Origin: an uncultured Desulfomicrobium sp.
GTDB lineage: Bacteria > Desulfobacterota > Desulfovibrionia > Desulfovibrionales > Desulfomicrobiaceae
DNA length: 64,000 bases
NCBI GenBank assembly: GCA_937872685.1
Contig: CALMTS010000437.1
Span: 1 to 64,000 of the forward strand
Direction: 5' to 3'
Under the pieces are notes generated by a model. The model saw only the letters and a list, made by a program, of their open reading frames with translations. It had not been told where the DNA came from and searched no databases. This document shows, in pieces, positions 29,647 to 39,507 of the stretch. The stretch's first letter is position 1. Every line of letters starts with the position of its first letter. The position numbers and the translations under genes were made by a program.

Positions 29647-31091
29647 TGCGCTGGTCCGTCGCCTGGCACGTGACCGGGCTCATTCTCATGTGCGTCGGCC
29701 TGTGCATGATCGCCCCCCTGCTCTGCGGTTGGTACTACGGGGATTCATCCGTGGCGCCGCTCTTTCTTTCACTGTGCGTCACGGTTCTGGCCGGGGCCTT
29801 CCTCATGTTCTACTTCCGCCGGCCGGGGCCCATGGTCATCAACCACCGCGAGGGCATGCTCATCGTTTCCCTGGGCTGGGCCGCGTGCGGTTTTTTCGGT
29901 GCCCTGCCGTTTGCCCTGGGCGGTTTCCCGTCCTTCACCGACGCCTTTTTCGAATCCGTTTCCGGTTTCACGACCACGGGCGCGTCAATCCTGACCAACA
30001 TCGAGGCCATGCCCAAGGGGCTCCTCCTGTGGCGCAGCCTGACGCACTGGCTGGGAGGCATGGGCATCATCGTCATGACCATCGCCATCCTGCCCTTCCT
30101 GGGAGTGGGCGGCATGCAACTCTACAAGGCCGAGGTGCCGGGGCCCGTGGCCGACAAGCTGCAGCCGCGCATCAAGGATACGGCCATGAGCCTGTGGAAG
30201 GTCTATGTGCTCTTCACCGTGGTGCAGACGATCCTGCTCATGTTCGGCGGCATGGACCTCTTCGAGAGCGTCTGCCATTCCTTCGGAACCATGGCCACGG
30301 GCGGGTTCTCGACCCGCAATGCATCCATCGCGGCCTATGATTCGGCCTATATCGACTACGTGATCTCGTTCTTCATGCTGGTGGCCGGGCTCAATTTCGC
30401 CCTGCATTTCCAACTGTTCCGGGGCCGTCCCCTGGTGCTCTGGCGGGATCCGGAGTTCCGTTTTTTCGGCATCTTCGTTCTGGTGCTGACGGCCGTCGTG
30501 ATCCTGGCCACCTACGGGACGAACTATGACTCGTGGGCCGACGCCACGCGCTACAGCGTTTTCCAGGTGGCCTCCATCATCACCACCACCGGCTACGCCA
30601 CGGCGGACTACGAACTCTGGCTCCCCCTGCCGCAGGGCGTGCTGCTGCTGTGCATGTTCGTGGGCGGGTGCGCCGGATCCACGGCGGGCGGGATCAAGTG
30701 CATGCGGGTCATGCTGCTTTTCAAGCACGCCTACCGGGAGTTGTTCCGCATGGTGCACCCCCGGGCCGTGCGGCCGCTGAAGTTCGGCGCCAAGCTGGTC
30801 AAGGAAGAGGTACTGACGAGCATCTGGGGCTTCTTCGTGCTCTTCATCGTCCTTTTCGTGCTCGCCTCCCTGGCCCTGGCGGCCCTGGGCGTTGACGTGC
30901 TGACGGCCTTCGCCGCCGTGGTGGCCTGCATCGGCAACGTCGGTCCGGGTCTTGGAGGGGTCGGCCCCACGGACAATTACTCCGCCATTCCCGCCCTGGG
31001 GAAATGGGTGCTGAGTTTCTGCATGCTGCTCGGACGTCTTGAAATTTATACGATATTGGTACTGTTCGTTCCGGAATTCTGGAGAAAATAG
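29646..31091 (+). CDS. trkH: TrkH family potassium uptake protein
   Basis: 481 aa; [34 protein letters not shown] selectivity-filter motifs. Confidence 0.95.
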   Translation: MRWSVAWHVTGLILMCVGLCMIAPLLCGWYYGDSSVAPLFLSLCVTVLAGAFLMFYFRRPGPMVINHREGMLIVSLGWAACGFFGALPFALGGFPSFTDAFFESVSGFTTTGASILTNIEAMPKGLLLWRSLTHWLGGMGIIVMTIAILPFLGVGGMQLYKAEVPGPVADKLQPRIKDTAMSLWKVYVLFTVVQTILLMFGGMDLFESVCHSFGTMATGGFSTRNASIAAYDSAYIDYVISFFMLVAGLNFALHFQLFRGRPLVLWRDPEFRFFGIFVLVLTAVVILATYGTNYDSWADATRYSVFQVASIITTTGYATADYELWLPLPQGVLLLCMFVGGCAGSTAGGIKCMRVMLLFKHAYRELFRMVHPRAVRPLKFGAKLVKEEVLTSIWGFFVLFIVLFVLASLALAALGVDVLTAFAAVVACIGNVGPGLGGVGPTDNYSAIPALGKWVLSFCMLLGRLEIYTILVLFVPEFWRK

Positions 31092-31112
31092 ATCGCGACA
31101 AAGGAGACAGTC

Positions 31113-31304
31113 ATGACGCAATGGATAGAGATGGGAAAGTTTGCGGAGCTTGACGAAGCGGCGCAGAAAGAGGCCAACCGGCTGGCCGAGTACGCCCTGG
31201 ATGTGGCCCTGGACCCGGCCAAGGTCATCCGCTTCGAGGAAACCGACAAGGGGTTCCGCCTGCTGATCGACGAGGATCTGTACAAGTTCTATCAGGGCAT
31301 CTGA
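31113..31304 (+). CDS. Small hypothetical protein (63 aa)
   Basis: MTQWIEMGKFAELDEAAQKEANRLAEYALDVALDPAKVIRFEETDKGFRLLIDEDLYKFYQGI; between trkH and the HD-domain gene with RBS aaaggaga. Confidence 0.65.
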   Translation: MTQWIEMGKFAELDEAAQKEANRLAEYALDVALDPAKVIRFEETDKGFRLLIDEDLYKFYQGI

Positions 31305-32071
31305 TGGATGTCGCCGTGATGCGGCGCCTGCGCACCCGGTTCGTGAGTCTGGCCGGGGAGTATGCGGACCGGATGGGGGAGAGGCGGGAACACATCGTCC
31401 TCAAGCGCGACCACTCCCTGCGCGTCCATGCCCTGACTGTCAGGATCGTGGCCGGGGAGGGGCTCAAGCCGCCCCTGGCCCATCTGGCCGCGGCCCTGCT
31501 GCACGACATCGGGCGTTTTCCCCAGTTCGAGCGCTTCGGCACCTACCGCGACGACGAGTCCGTGGATCACGGGGAGGCCGGCGCCGCGTTCCTGGCGGAC
31601 GGGGATTTCCTGGAAGCGTTCGGGGCAAGGGAGCGGGTGTGTATCATCGAGGCGGTGCGCCTGCACAACAAGCGCGAGCTTCCGGACGGGTTGGACCCGT
31701 TGACCGGATCCCTCTGCAACGTGGTCCGGGACGCGGACAAGCTCGACATCGTGCCTGTCGTCCTGGCCCGGATGCAGGCCGGCGGGCCGCGTGATTCCGT
31801 GGTCACCCTGGGGCTTGAGGACGACCCCGGGGCCTGGACCGGGGATGTGCTGGAAACCGTGGCCGGAGGCGGGAACCCTGCGTACAGGGACCTTCGCTAC
31901 ATCAACGATTTCAAGCTGCTGCTGGCGTCCTGGGGGCCCGTTCTGGTCCACGGCACCAGCCGCCGCCTTTTTGCCGCACGCGGCTATCTGGACCGCCTTT
32001 TCGCCCTGCTCCCGGAGACTTCGCGCCTGAGCGCCCTCAAGTCGGACCTGGCGGAACGCCTCAGGGCTTGA
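31304..32071 (+). CDS. HD domain-containing putative phosphohydrolase
   Basis: RDHSLRVHALTVRIVAGEGLKPPLAHLAAALLHDIGRFPQFERFGTYRDDESVDHGEAG. Confidence 0.85.
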   Translation: MDVAVMRRLRTRFVSLAGEYADRMGERREHIVLKRDHSLRVHALTVRIVAGEGLKPPLAHLAAALLHDIGRFPQFERFGTYRDDESVDHGEAGAAFLADGDFLEAFGARERVCIIEAVRLHNKRELPDGLDPLTGSLCNVVRDADKLDIVPVVLARMQAGGPRDSVVTLGLEDDPGAWTGDVLETVAGGGNPAYRDLRYINDFKLLLASWGPVLVHGTSRRLFAARGYLDRLFALLPETSRLSALKSDLAERLRA

Positions 32072-33284
32072 GCTGCAGCCACAGGAGCTCGTCCAGCGTC
32101 CGCAGGATGTCTCCATAGAGCCCGCCGTATCCCGGAAACTTTCCGAAGAGCTCCTGCTTGCTGCGCTGCAGGCTCGGGGACGCGCTGGATTCGGGTGAGG
32201 ATGGCGCCGTGGCCAGGATGCGGCGTTCCTGCAGAAGGTATTTACGAACCCGGGTGCAGAATTCCCGGCATTGCGACAGGCACTGTCCGCCATGCCGGGC
32301 CCAGTAGTCCCGGGCTGCGGGAGGAGCGCCGGCGTGCCGCGCCTGCCAGATCATGGCCAACAGGAAATTCAGGGGCGAACCGGGCACTCCGCGGCGCCAG
32401 CCCAGCAGCCAGGGCGTCCGCCAGAAGAGCAGGAAGTGCGATTGCCCGAAGCCGATCAGGTCCAGGAGGGCTGCCTGCATTGCGCGGAGAGGTTCGTCTG
32501 CCCAGCGGGGTTCCTCACGGGCAAGGTCCCAGGCGGGGACCTGGCCGGACCGGCCCAGGCCCAGCAGGCGGCAGAGCAGGGCATTGGCGTCGGGTGAGTC
32601 AGGCGTCTCCAGGTGGGCGTAGCTGAGCGTAAAGGACCCCCGGCCGTAACGCCCCCGGACGATGCACGGCTCGTGTCGCAGCAGTTCCGGGTTCAGGTTG
32701 ATGCCGTAGAGCTCCTCCCACTGCCCGACCTCCTTCGGCGCCACGCCGGACCACTCCAGATCCGCTGACCAGAAATCGGGGCCAGGGCTCTCGTAGCGGG
32801 CCACCACGTCCAGCGGGGCCGTGTCGTCCGGAGCGAACTGCGACGGCCACCAGACCGGCAGGGCCGCCTCGTATGAGCCTGCTTCATGGCGCACGGAGCA
32901 GCGCAGGTGGCCGCTGAAGTTGGGCAGACGCTGGGCGGCCGGCTTGCGCGACCAGGAGCACAGGTCCAGAAAGGGCGTACCGCGTTCGGACCCCAGGGCC
33001 AGGCCGGCCCCGCCGCAGAATCCGAGGTAGTTGCCGCCGGTTTCCACGTATGCGCGAATTTCGCTGCGGCCGTCTTCCCCCAGCGCCAGGGATTTGAGCC
33101 TGGCCCATCCCCCGGGCACGATGAGGGTGGCGGGGGCGAGGGCGCGCAGGCTGCCCGCTTTGACATCCCCGGCATTGAGGAGGGTGAAGGGCGCGTCCAG
33201 GGCCTGCAGGGCGCGGTGCAGAAGCAGGCCCCAGAGGTGGGATTCGTCCCACAGGACGGCCAGGTGTGCGGGGTGACGGTTCAT
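32061..33284 (-). CDS. BPL_N-type glutamine-amidotransferase-like domain protein
   Basis: ATLIVPGGWARLKSLALGEDGRSEIRAYVETGGNYLGFCGGAGLAL, class I GATase-like nucleophile elbow. Confidence 0.7.
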   Translation of the reverse strand: MNRHPAHLAVLWDESHLWGLLLHRALQALDAPFTLLNAGDVKAGSLRALAPATLIVPGGWARLKSLALGEDGRSEIRAYVETGGNYLGFCGGAGLALGSERGTPFLDLCSWSRKPAAQRLPNFSGHLRCSVRHEAGSYEAALPVWWPSQFAPDDTAPLDVVARYESPGPDFWSADLEWSGVAPKEVGQWEELYGINLNPELLRHEPCIVRGRYGRGSFTLSYAHLETPDSPDANALLCRLLGLGRSGQVPAWDLAREEPRWADEPLRAMQAALLDLIGFGQSHFLLFWRTPWLLGWRRGVPGSPLNFLLAMIWQARHAGAPPAARDYWARHGGQCLSQCREFCTRVRKYLLQERRILATAPSSPESSASPSLQRSKQELFGKFPGYGGLYGDILRTLDELLWLQLKP

Positions 33285-33371
33285 ACCCGGCCCGCCTAGC
33301 AGGAACCGGGGTGGGGGGCAAGTCGGGCTTGATTTTTGACATGGCCCCCAGTACTCATTTTTGTTTGCGTG

Positions 33372-33395
33372 ACGCCGGGCGATCCGGCGTTTTTT
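33372..33395 (+). terminator. Intrinsic-terminator-like hairpin upstream of valS
   Basis: acgccgg-gcgat-ccggcgttttttg, 34 nt before the valS ATG. Confidence 0.6.
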
Positions 33396-33428
33396 GCCGC
33401 CAACAGCTCACAATCCGGAGTTCATCAT

Positions 33429-36092
33429 ATGGCCAACGAGACGCTTTCCAAGGGATACGAACCCGCCGACGTGGAAGGGCGGTGGCTCGACTACTGGAAG
33501 TCGCACCAGAGTTTCACCCCGGACGCGGCCAAGGCCGCCGCGCACCCGAAGGACAACTATTCCATCGTCATCCCGCCGCCCAACGTCACCGGCGCCCTGC
33601 ACATGGGCCACGCCCTGAACATCACCCTGCAGGACATCATGTGCCGCTACATGCGCCAGCAGGGCAAGACCGTCCTCTGGGTCCCGGGCACGGACCACGC
33701 GGGCATCGCCACCCAGAACGTGGTGGAGCGCAAGCTCCTGGCCGAGGGCAAGCGCCGCGAGGACCTGGGGCGCGAGGAGTTCATCGAACGCGTCTGGGAA
33801 TGGAAGGAAGACTACGGCGGGCGCATTCTGAACCAGATCCGCCGCCTGGGCGCCAGCGTCGACTGGACCCGCGAGCGTTTCACCATGGACGAGGGCCTGT
33901 CCAAGGCCGTGCGCGAAGTTTTTGTCTCCCTTTACGAGCAGGGCCTCGTCTATCGCGGCAAGTACATCGTCAACTGGTGCACCCGCTGCCACACCGCCCT
34001 GGCCGACGACGAGGTCGAGTACGCCCCGGCCAAGTCCACCCTCTATCACCTGCGCTACCCGCTCGAGGACGGCTCCGGTTACGTGACCGTGGCCACGGTC
34101 CGTCCCGAGACCATGCTCGGCGACACGGCCGTGGCCGTGCACCCCGAGGACGAGCGCTACCAGGACATGGTCGGAAAATTCGTCATCCTGCCACTCGTCG
34201 GTCGCCGCATCCCGGTCATCGCCGACGCCTACGTGGACCGCGAGTTCGGCACCGGGTGCCTCAAGATCACCCCGGCCCACGACATGAACGACTGGGAGAT
34301 GGGCCGCAAGTTCGGTCTCGAGGCCGTGAGCGTCATCGACGACAAGGGCTGCATGAACGACAACGCCCCCGAGGCCTACCGCGGCATGACCGCGGCCAAG
34401 TGCCGCGAGGCAATCGTGGAAGATCTCAAGGCCTGCGGCGCCCTGGTGGCCGAGGAGCCCTACGAGAACAAGGTCAACCAGTGCTACCGCTGCAAGACCA
34501 CCATCGAGCCCTTCGTTTCCGAGCAGTGGTTCGTGTCCGTCAAGCCTCTGGCCGAGAAGGCCCGGGCGGCGGTCGAGGACGGCCGCACGACCATCTGGCC
34601 CGCCCAGTGGAACAAGACCTACTACAACTGGCTGGACAACATCCGCGACTGGTGCATCTCGCGCCAGCTGTGGTGGGGCCACCGCATCCCCGTCTGGACC
34701 TGCCAGGACTGCGGCGAGCTCATCGTCGCCCGTCAGGACCCCACTGCCTGCAAGTGCGGAAGCTCCAATCTGGTGCAGGACGAGGACGTGCTCGACACCT
34801 GGTTCTCTTCGGCCCTGTGGCCCTTCTCGACCATGGGCTGGCCGGACAAGACGCACGAGCTTGCGGCCTTCTACCCGACCTCGCTCCTGGTCACGGGCTT
34901 CGACATCCTCTTCTTCTGGGTGGCCCGCATGATGATGATGGGTCTGCAGTTCATGGACAACGTGCCCTTCAAGGACGTCTACATCCACGCCCTGGTGCGC
35001 GACGAGCACGGCAAGAAGATGTCCAAGTCCACGGGCAACGTCATCGACCCCCTGCAGATGATCGACCGGTACGGCTGCGACTCCCTGCGTTTCACCCTGA
35101 CCTCCTTCGCCGCCATGGGCCGCGACATCAAACTGTCCGAGGCGCGCATCGAGGGCTACCGCCACTTCATCAACAAGATCTGGAACGCGGCCCGCTTCGC
35201 CCTCATGCATGTGGACGGCAGCGAGCCCGAGTTTGATCCGAACGCCCTGAAAGGGCTGCACCACAGGTGGATTCTGCACCGCCTGGAAGTCCTCAAGAAG
35301 GAGCACGCCGCGCAGATCGAAGGCTACCGCTTCAACGAGGCCGCCCAGGGCATCTATGGCTTCGTCTGGCGCGAGTTCTGCGACTGGTACCTGGAACTCA
35401 TCAAGCCCGAGCTGTACGGTGATGATCTGGAAGCCAAGGCCGCGGCACGCTCGTGCCTCAAGCACGTGCTCGCCGAGATCATGGTCATCGCCCATCCCGT
35501 CATCCCCTTCGTGACCCAGGAGATCTGGTCCTGCATCCCGGCCCTGGATGCCGAGAGCCTGTCCGTGCGGCCCTACCCCAAGGCCCGCCCCGAATGCGAG
35601 GACGAGGGGGCCGTGCGCGACATGGAGTTCCTGCAGGGCGTCATCGTGGCCGTGCGCAACATTCGCGCCGAACTGGGCGTGGCCCCGGGCATCGCCCTGA
35701 ATGTGCTGATCCGCGCCGGCGGCGATGACCAGACCTTTCTTGCGGCCCATGAGACCGAGATCGCGGCCCTGGCCCGGGTCGGTTCCCTGACCGCGGCACC
35801 GGATATCGCGCCGCCCAAGGGGTGCGCCTCCGCCGTGGTCCGCGGCTGCGAACTCTTCGTGCCCCTGGAGGGAGTGGTGGATTTCGTGGCCGAATTGGCC
35901 CGCCTGGACAAGGAACTGGGCAAGATCACCAAGGAACTCGAATTCGTGTCCAAAAAGCTCGGCAACGAGAGCTTCGTCAGCAAGGCCCCCGAAGACGTGG
36001 TGGCCAAGGAGAAGGCCAAGGCGGCGGAGTTCGCCGAGAAGAAGGCCGCCCTGGAGCAGCTGCGGGCCAAGGTGCAGGAGTTCATCGGCTAG
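33429..36092 (+). CDS. valS: Valine--tRNA ligase
   Basis: PPPNVTGALHMGHALNITLQDIMCRYMRQQGKTVLWVPGTDHAGIATQ; KMSKSTGNVIDPL. Confidence 0.97.
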   Translation: MANETLSKGYEPADVEGRWLDYWKSHQSFTPDAAKAAAHPKDNYSIVIPPPNVTGALHMGHALNITLQDIMCRYMRQQGKTVLWVPGTDHAGIATQNVVERKLLAEGKRREDLGREEFIERVWEWKEDYGGRILNQIRRLGASVDWTRERFTMDEGLSKAVREVFVSLYEQGLVYRGKYIVNWCTRCHTALADDEVEYAPAKSTLYHLRYPLEDGSGYVTVATVRPETMLGDTAVAVHPEDERYQDMVGKFVILPLVGRRIPVIADAYVDREFGTGCLKITPAHDMNDWEMGRKFGLEAVSVIDDKGCMNDNAPEAYRGMTAAKCREAIVEDLKACGALVAEEPYENKVNQCYRCKTTIEPFVSEQWFVSVKPLAEKARAAVEDGRTTIWPAQWNKTYYNWLDNIRDWCISRQLWWGHRIPVWTCQDCGELIVARQDPTACKCGSSNLVQDEDVLDTWFSSALWPFSTMGWPDKTHELAAFYPTSLLVTGFDILFFWVARMMMMGLQFMDNVPFKDVYIHALVRDEHGKKMSKSTGNVIDPLQMIDRYGCDSLRFTLTSFAAMGRDIKLSEARIEGYRHFINKIWNAARFALMHVDGSEPEFDPNALKGLHHRWILHRLEVLKKEHAAQIEGYRFNEAAQGIYGFVWREFCDWYLELIKPELYGDDLEAKAAARSCLKHVLAEIMVIAHPVIPFVTQEIWSCIPALDAESLSVRPYPKARPECEDEGAVRDMEFLQGVIVAVRNIRAELGVAPGIALNVLIRAGGDDQTFLAAHETEIAALARVGSLTAAPDIAPPKGCASAVVRGCELFVPLEGVVDFVAELARLDKELGKITKELEFVSKKLGNESFVSKAPEDVVAKEKAKAAEFAEKKAALEQLRAKVQEFIG

Positions 36093-36125
36093 GACGGCCG
36101 GCATATTCTAACGAAAGGAAACATC

Positions 36126-37634
36126 ATGGCCAAAGCGTATCTCATCGGCGCCGGTCCCGGCGATCCGGGCCTCATCACGGTCAAGGGGCAGCGCCTCCTG
36201 CAGGAGTGCGAGGTCGTCATTTACGACTATCTCGCGAGCAAGAGCTTTTTGTCCCTGTGCCGCCCCGACGCCGAGATCATCTACGTCGGCAAGAAGGGAG
36301 GGGACCACACCCTGCCCCAGGACCAGATCAACGAGCTCATCGTCCGCAAGGTCAAGGAAGGCAAGGACGTGGCGCGCCTCAAGGGCGGCGACCCGTACAT
36401 CTTCGGGCGCGGGGCCGAGGAGGCCGAGGAGCTCCTTGAAGCGGGCCTGGAATTCGAGGTCGTGCCCGGCGTGACCTCGGCCGTGGCCGGCGCGGCCTAC
36501 GCGGGCATCCCGCTGACGCACCGCAAGTACGCTTCCTCCGTCTCGCTGATCACCGGCCACGAGGATCCGACCAAGCCCGATTCGGCCCACAACTGGCCGG
36601 CCCTGGCCACGGCGGCCAGCACGCTGTGCTTCTACATGGGCGTGAAAAACCTGGCCTACATCACGGGCAAGCTCATGGAGAACGGCATGCGCGCCGACAT
36701 GCCTGCGGCCCTGGTGCGCTGGGGCACGACCGCCAAGCACCGGTCCTGGGTTTCCACCGTGGGCGAGATCGCGGACATGGCCGTGCGCGAAGGCGTCAAG
36801 GCCCCGTCCATGCTTGTGGTCGGCGAGGTGGTGCAGCTGCACGACACCCTGAACTGGTTCGAGAAGCTGCCCCTGCACGGCAAGGGCGTGGTCGTCACGC
36901 GCGCCCGCGAGCAGGCCAGCGGCCTGAAGGACACCCTGGAGCGCCTGGGCGCGGCCTGCTACGAGTTCCCGACCATCACCATCGTGCCCCTGGATGACTA
37001 CGCCCCGGTGCGCGAGGCCATCGACAGGCTGCCGGAGTACGACTGGGTCATCTTCACGTCCGTCAACGGCGTGCGCCATTTCTGGAACCAGCTCGAACTC
37101 GTCGGCAAGGACGCCCGGGCCCTGGGGGCCGCGCAGGTGGCGGCCATCGGCCCGGCCACGGCTGAGGCGCTCCTGGAGCGCGGCATCCGCCCCGACTTCA
37201 TTCCGCCCAAGTACGTGGCCGAGTCCGTGGTCGAAGGCCTGCTCGAGCGCGGCGTGGCCGGCGCGAAGGTGCTCATCCCCCGCGCCAAGGTGGCCCGCGA
37301 GGTGCTGCCCGAGGAACTGGCCAAGGTGGCTGCGCGGGTCGACGTGCTGCCCGTCTACGAGACGCAGCTGACCCAGGAGGACGGCGGCGAGATCGTCGAG
37401 TTGCTGGAAAAGGGCCGGCTCCACTACCTGACCTTCTCCAGTTCATCCACGGTGGAGAACTTCTTCGCCCTGGTCCCGGCCGACACCCTGCGCCCCTTCG
37501 TGGGCAAGGGCCTCAAGATCTGCTGCATCGGGCCCGTGACGGCCAAGACCTTGCAGGGTTTCGGCTTCACGCCGGACATCATGCCCGAGGACTATACCAT
37601 CCCGGCCCTGGTCGACGCGTTGGTGAAGGGGTGA
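36126..37634 (+). CDS. Fused uroporphyrinogen-III C-methyltransferase / uroporphyrinogen-III synthase (CobA-HemD)
   Basis: N-terminal SUMT: KAYLIGAGPGDPGLITVKGQRLLQECEVVIYDYL; C-terminal HemD-like: GKGVVVTRAREQASGLKDTLERLGAACYEFPTITIVPLD...FTSVNGVRHFW. Confidence 0.92.
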   Translation: MAKAYLIGAGPGDPGLITVKGQRLLQECEVVIYDYLASKSFLSLCRPDAEIIYVGKKGGDHTLPQDQINELIVRKVKEGKDVARLKGGDPYIFGRGAEEAEELLEAGLEFEVVPGVTSAVAGAAYAGIPLTHRKYASSVSLITGHEDPTKPDSAHNWPALATAASTLCFYMGVKNLAYITGKLMENGMRADMPAALVRWGTTAKHRSWVSTVGEIADMAVREGVKAPSMLVVGEVVQLHDTLNWFEKLPLHGKGVVVTRAREQASGLKDTLERLGAACYEFPTITIVPLDDYAPVREAIDRLPEYDWVIFTSVNGVRHFWNQLELVGKDARALGAAQVAAIGPATAEALLERGIRPDFIPPKYVAESVVEGLLERGVAGAKVLIPRAKVAREVLPEELAKVAARVDVLPVYETQLTQEDGGEIVELLEKGRLHYLTFSSSSTVENFFALVPADTLRPFVGKGLKICCIGPVTAKTLQGFGFTPDIMPEDYTIPALVDALVKG

Positions 37635-37635
37635 T

Positions 37636-38307
37636 ATGACCATCGCTCTGGGCGTGCTCGTCTCCGGCTCGGGTTCCAACCTGCAGGCCATCATCGATCG
37701 GGTGCGGGAGGGGAGCATCGATGCGGACATCCGCATCGTCATCTCCAACAAGCCCGAGGCCCTGGGGCTCGACCGCGCCCGTGAGGCGGGTATCCCCACG
37801 GCCTGCGCGTTGCACGCCGACTTCCCCGTGCGCGAGGACTTCGACCGCGAGGTGGTCCGCCTGCTGCGCGGGGCCGGCGTGGAGTGGGTGGCCCTGGCCG
37901 GATTCATGCGCATCCTCACGCCCGAGTTCCTGACGCCCTTCGCCGGACGCGTGGTCAACATCCACCCGGCCCTGCTACCGGCCTGCGCCGGGCTGCACGC
38001 CCAGCGCCAGCAGGCCGAGCACGGGGTGCGCCTGGCTGGGTGCACGGTGCACTTCGTGGACGAGGAGATGGACCACGGCCCCATCGTCATCCAGGGCGCA
38101 GTTCCGGCCTTCCCCGGCGACGACGCGGAGAGTCTCGGCGCGCGCATTCTGGAGATGGAGCACCGCATCTACCCCCAGGCCCTGCAGTGGATCGCCCAAG
38201 GCAGGGTGCGGGTGGAGGGCCGGCAGGTCCTGGTCGACGGCGCCGGCCGCGCATGCGGGGGGCCGTTCTGGACCAACCCGCCCCTGGAATCCCCTTTTGA
38301 CCGCTAG
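37636..38307 (+). CDS. purN: Phosphoribosylglycinamide formyltransferase
   Basis: LGVLVSGSGSNLQAIID; VNIHPALLP; GCTVHFVDEEMDHGPIVIQ. Confidence 0.95.
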   Translation: MTIALGVLVSGSGSNLQAIIDRVREGSIDADIRIVISNKPEALGLDRAREAGIPTACALHADFPVREDFDREVVRLLRGAGVEWVALAGFMRILTPEFLTPFAGRVVNIHPALLPACAGLHAQRQQAEHGVRLAGCTVHFVDEEMDHGPIVIQGAVPAFPGDDAESLGARILEMEHRIYPQALQWIAQGRVRVEGRQVLVDGAGRACGGPFWTNPPLESPFDR

Positions 38308-38317
38308 GGAGGCAGCC

Positions 38318-38869
38318 ATGAACGCATTCCAGCTGGCGCTCACCGACGAGGAGAAGCGCTTCTGCAAGGATCTCATCCGCCATGTCATCGCCCGGCACCT
38401 GGGTTTGGAGGCGGGGCCGGCACCGGCCCTTGAATCCGAAACCCTGAACATGGAGCTGGGAGCCTTCGTGACGCTCAAGCTGCACGGCCGCCTGCGCGGC
38501 TGCATCGGCAACATCGTGGGCAACGGGCCCCTGGTGGCCACCATCGAGCGCATGGCCGGGGCCGCCGCCTTCGAGGACCCGCGCTTTTCGCCCGTTACGG
38601 CCGAAGAGTTTCCGGAACTCGAGATCGAGGTCTCGGTCATGGGTCCCATCACCCCCTGTCCCGACCCGGAACTGATCGAGATCGGCCGGCATGGGCTCTA
38701 TATCCGCAAATCCATGCACTCGGGCCTGCTGCTGCCGCAGGTGGCCACGGAATGGGGCTGGGACCGGGAGACCTTCCTGGACCAGACCTGCGTCAAGGCC
38801 GGGCTGCCCAAAGGCACCTGGCGCAAGTCCAAGACCGAAATCTGGTGGTTCGAAGCCGTCATCTTTTAA
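38318..38869 (+). CDS. AMMECR1 domain-containing protein
   Basis: GAFVTLKLHGRLRGCIGNIVGNGPLVATIERMAGAAAFEDPRFSPVTAEEFPELEIEVSVMGP. Confidence 0.9.
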   Translation: MNAFQLALTDEEKRFCKDLIRHVIARHLGLEAGPAPALESETLNMELGAFVTLKLHGRLRGCIGNIVGNGPLVATIERMAGAAAFEDPRFSPVTAEEFPELEIEVSVMGPITPCPDPELIEIGRHGLYIRKSMHSGLLLPQVATEWGWDRETFLDQTCVKAGLPKGTWRKSKTEIWWFEAVIF

Positions 38870-38881
38870 GGAAGGAACATC

Positions 38882-39436
38882 ATGCGTACTCTCGCTTTCG
38901 CACTGCTTCTGCTCTGTCTGTCCGCTTCCGCGGCCCTGGCCGAAAACCCGAGGGTGGCCCTGACCACGACCAAGGGCGTCATCGTCCTGGAACTCGACGC
39001 GGCCAAGGCCCCGGTCACGGTGGAGAATTTTCTGGCCTACGTGAAGAAGGGGTTCTATGCGGGCACGGTTTTCCACCGCGTCATCCCGGGCTTCATGATC
39101 CAGGGCGGCGGCATGGACGCCTCCATGTCCCAGAAGCCGGGGATGCCCCCCATCAAGAACGAGGCCGACAACGGCCTGACGAACGACGCATACACCATCG
39201 CCATGGCCCGCACCGGCGAGATCGACTCGGCCACGTCGCAGTTCTTCATCAATACCGCGGACAATACGTTTCTCAACCACGGCACGCGTGATTTCGGCTA
39301 CGCCGTCTTCGGCAAGGTCATCGCGGGCAAGCGCGTGGTCGACGCCATCGAGTCCGTGCCCACGGGTTCCAAGGGCATGCACCAGGACGTGCCCGTCGAG
39401 TCTGTCGTCATCGAGAAGGCCGAAGTGGTGAACTGA
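38882..39436 (+). CDS. Peptidylprolyl isomerase, cyclophilin type, with signal peptide
   Basis: [20 protein letters not shown] signal; [53 protein letters not shown]. Confidence 0.94.
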   Translation: MRTLAFALLLLCLSASAALAENPRVALTTTKGVIVLELDAAKAPVTVENFLAYVKKGFYAGTVFHRVIPGFMIQGGGMDASMSQKPGMPPIKNEADNGLTNDAYTIAMARTGEIDSATSQFFINTADNTFLNHGTRDFGYAVFGKVIAGKRVVDAIESVPTGSKGMHQDVPVESVVIEKAEVVN

Positions 39437-39452
39437 AAGCTTTCGCAACCGC

Positions 39453-39492
39453 AAAAAAAGAGGGCGCCCCACACGGAGCGCCCTCTTTTTTT
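39453..39492. terminator. Bidirectional terminator between cyclophilin and TRAP operon
   Basis: aaaaaaagagggcgc...gcgccctcttttttt. Confidence 0.85.
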
Positions 39493-39507
39493 GCCTTTTG
39501 TCCGGGT

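Noticed and set aside
33408-36104. 898-aa minus-strand ORF
   Set aside because: Antisense to valS, which has unmistakable conserved motifs.
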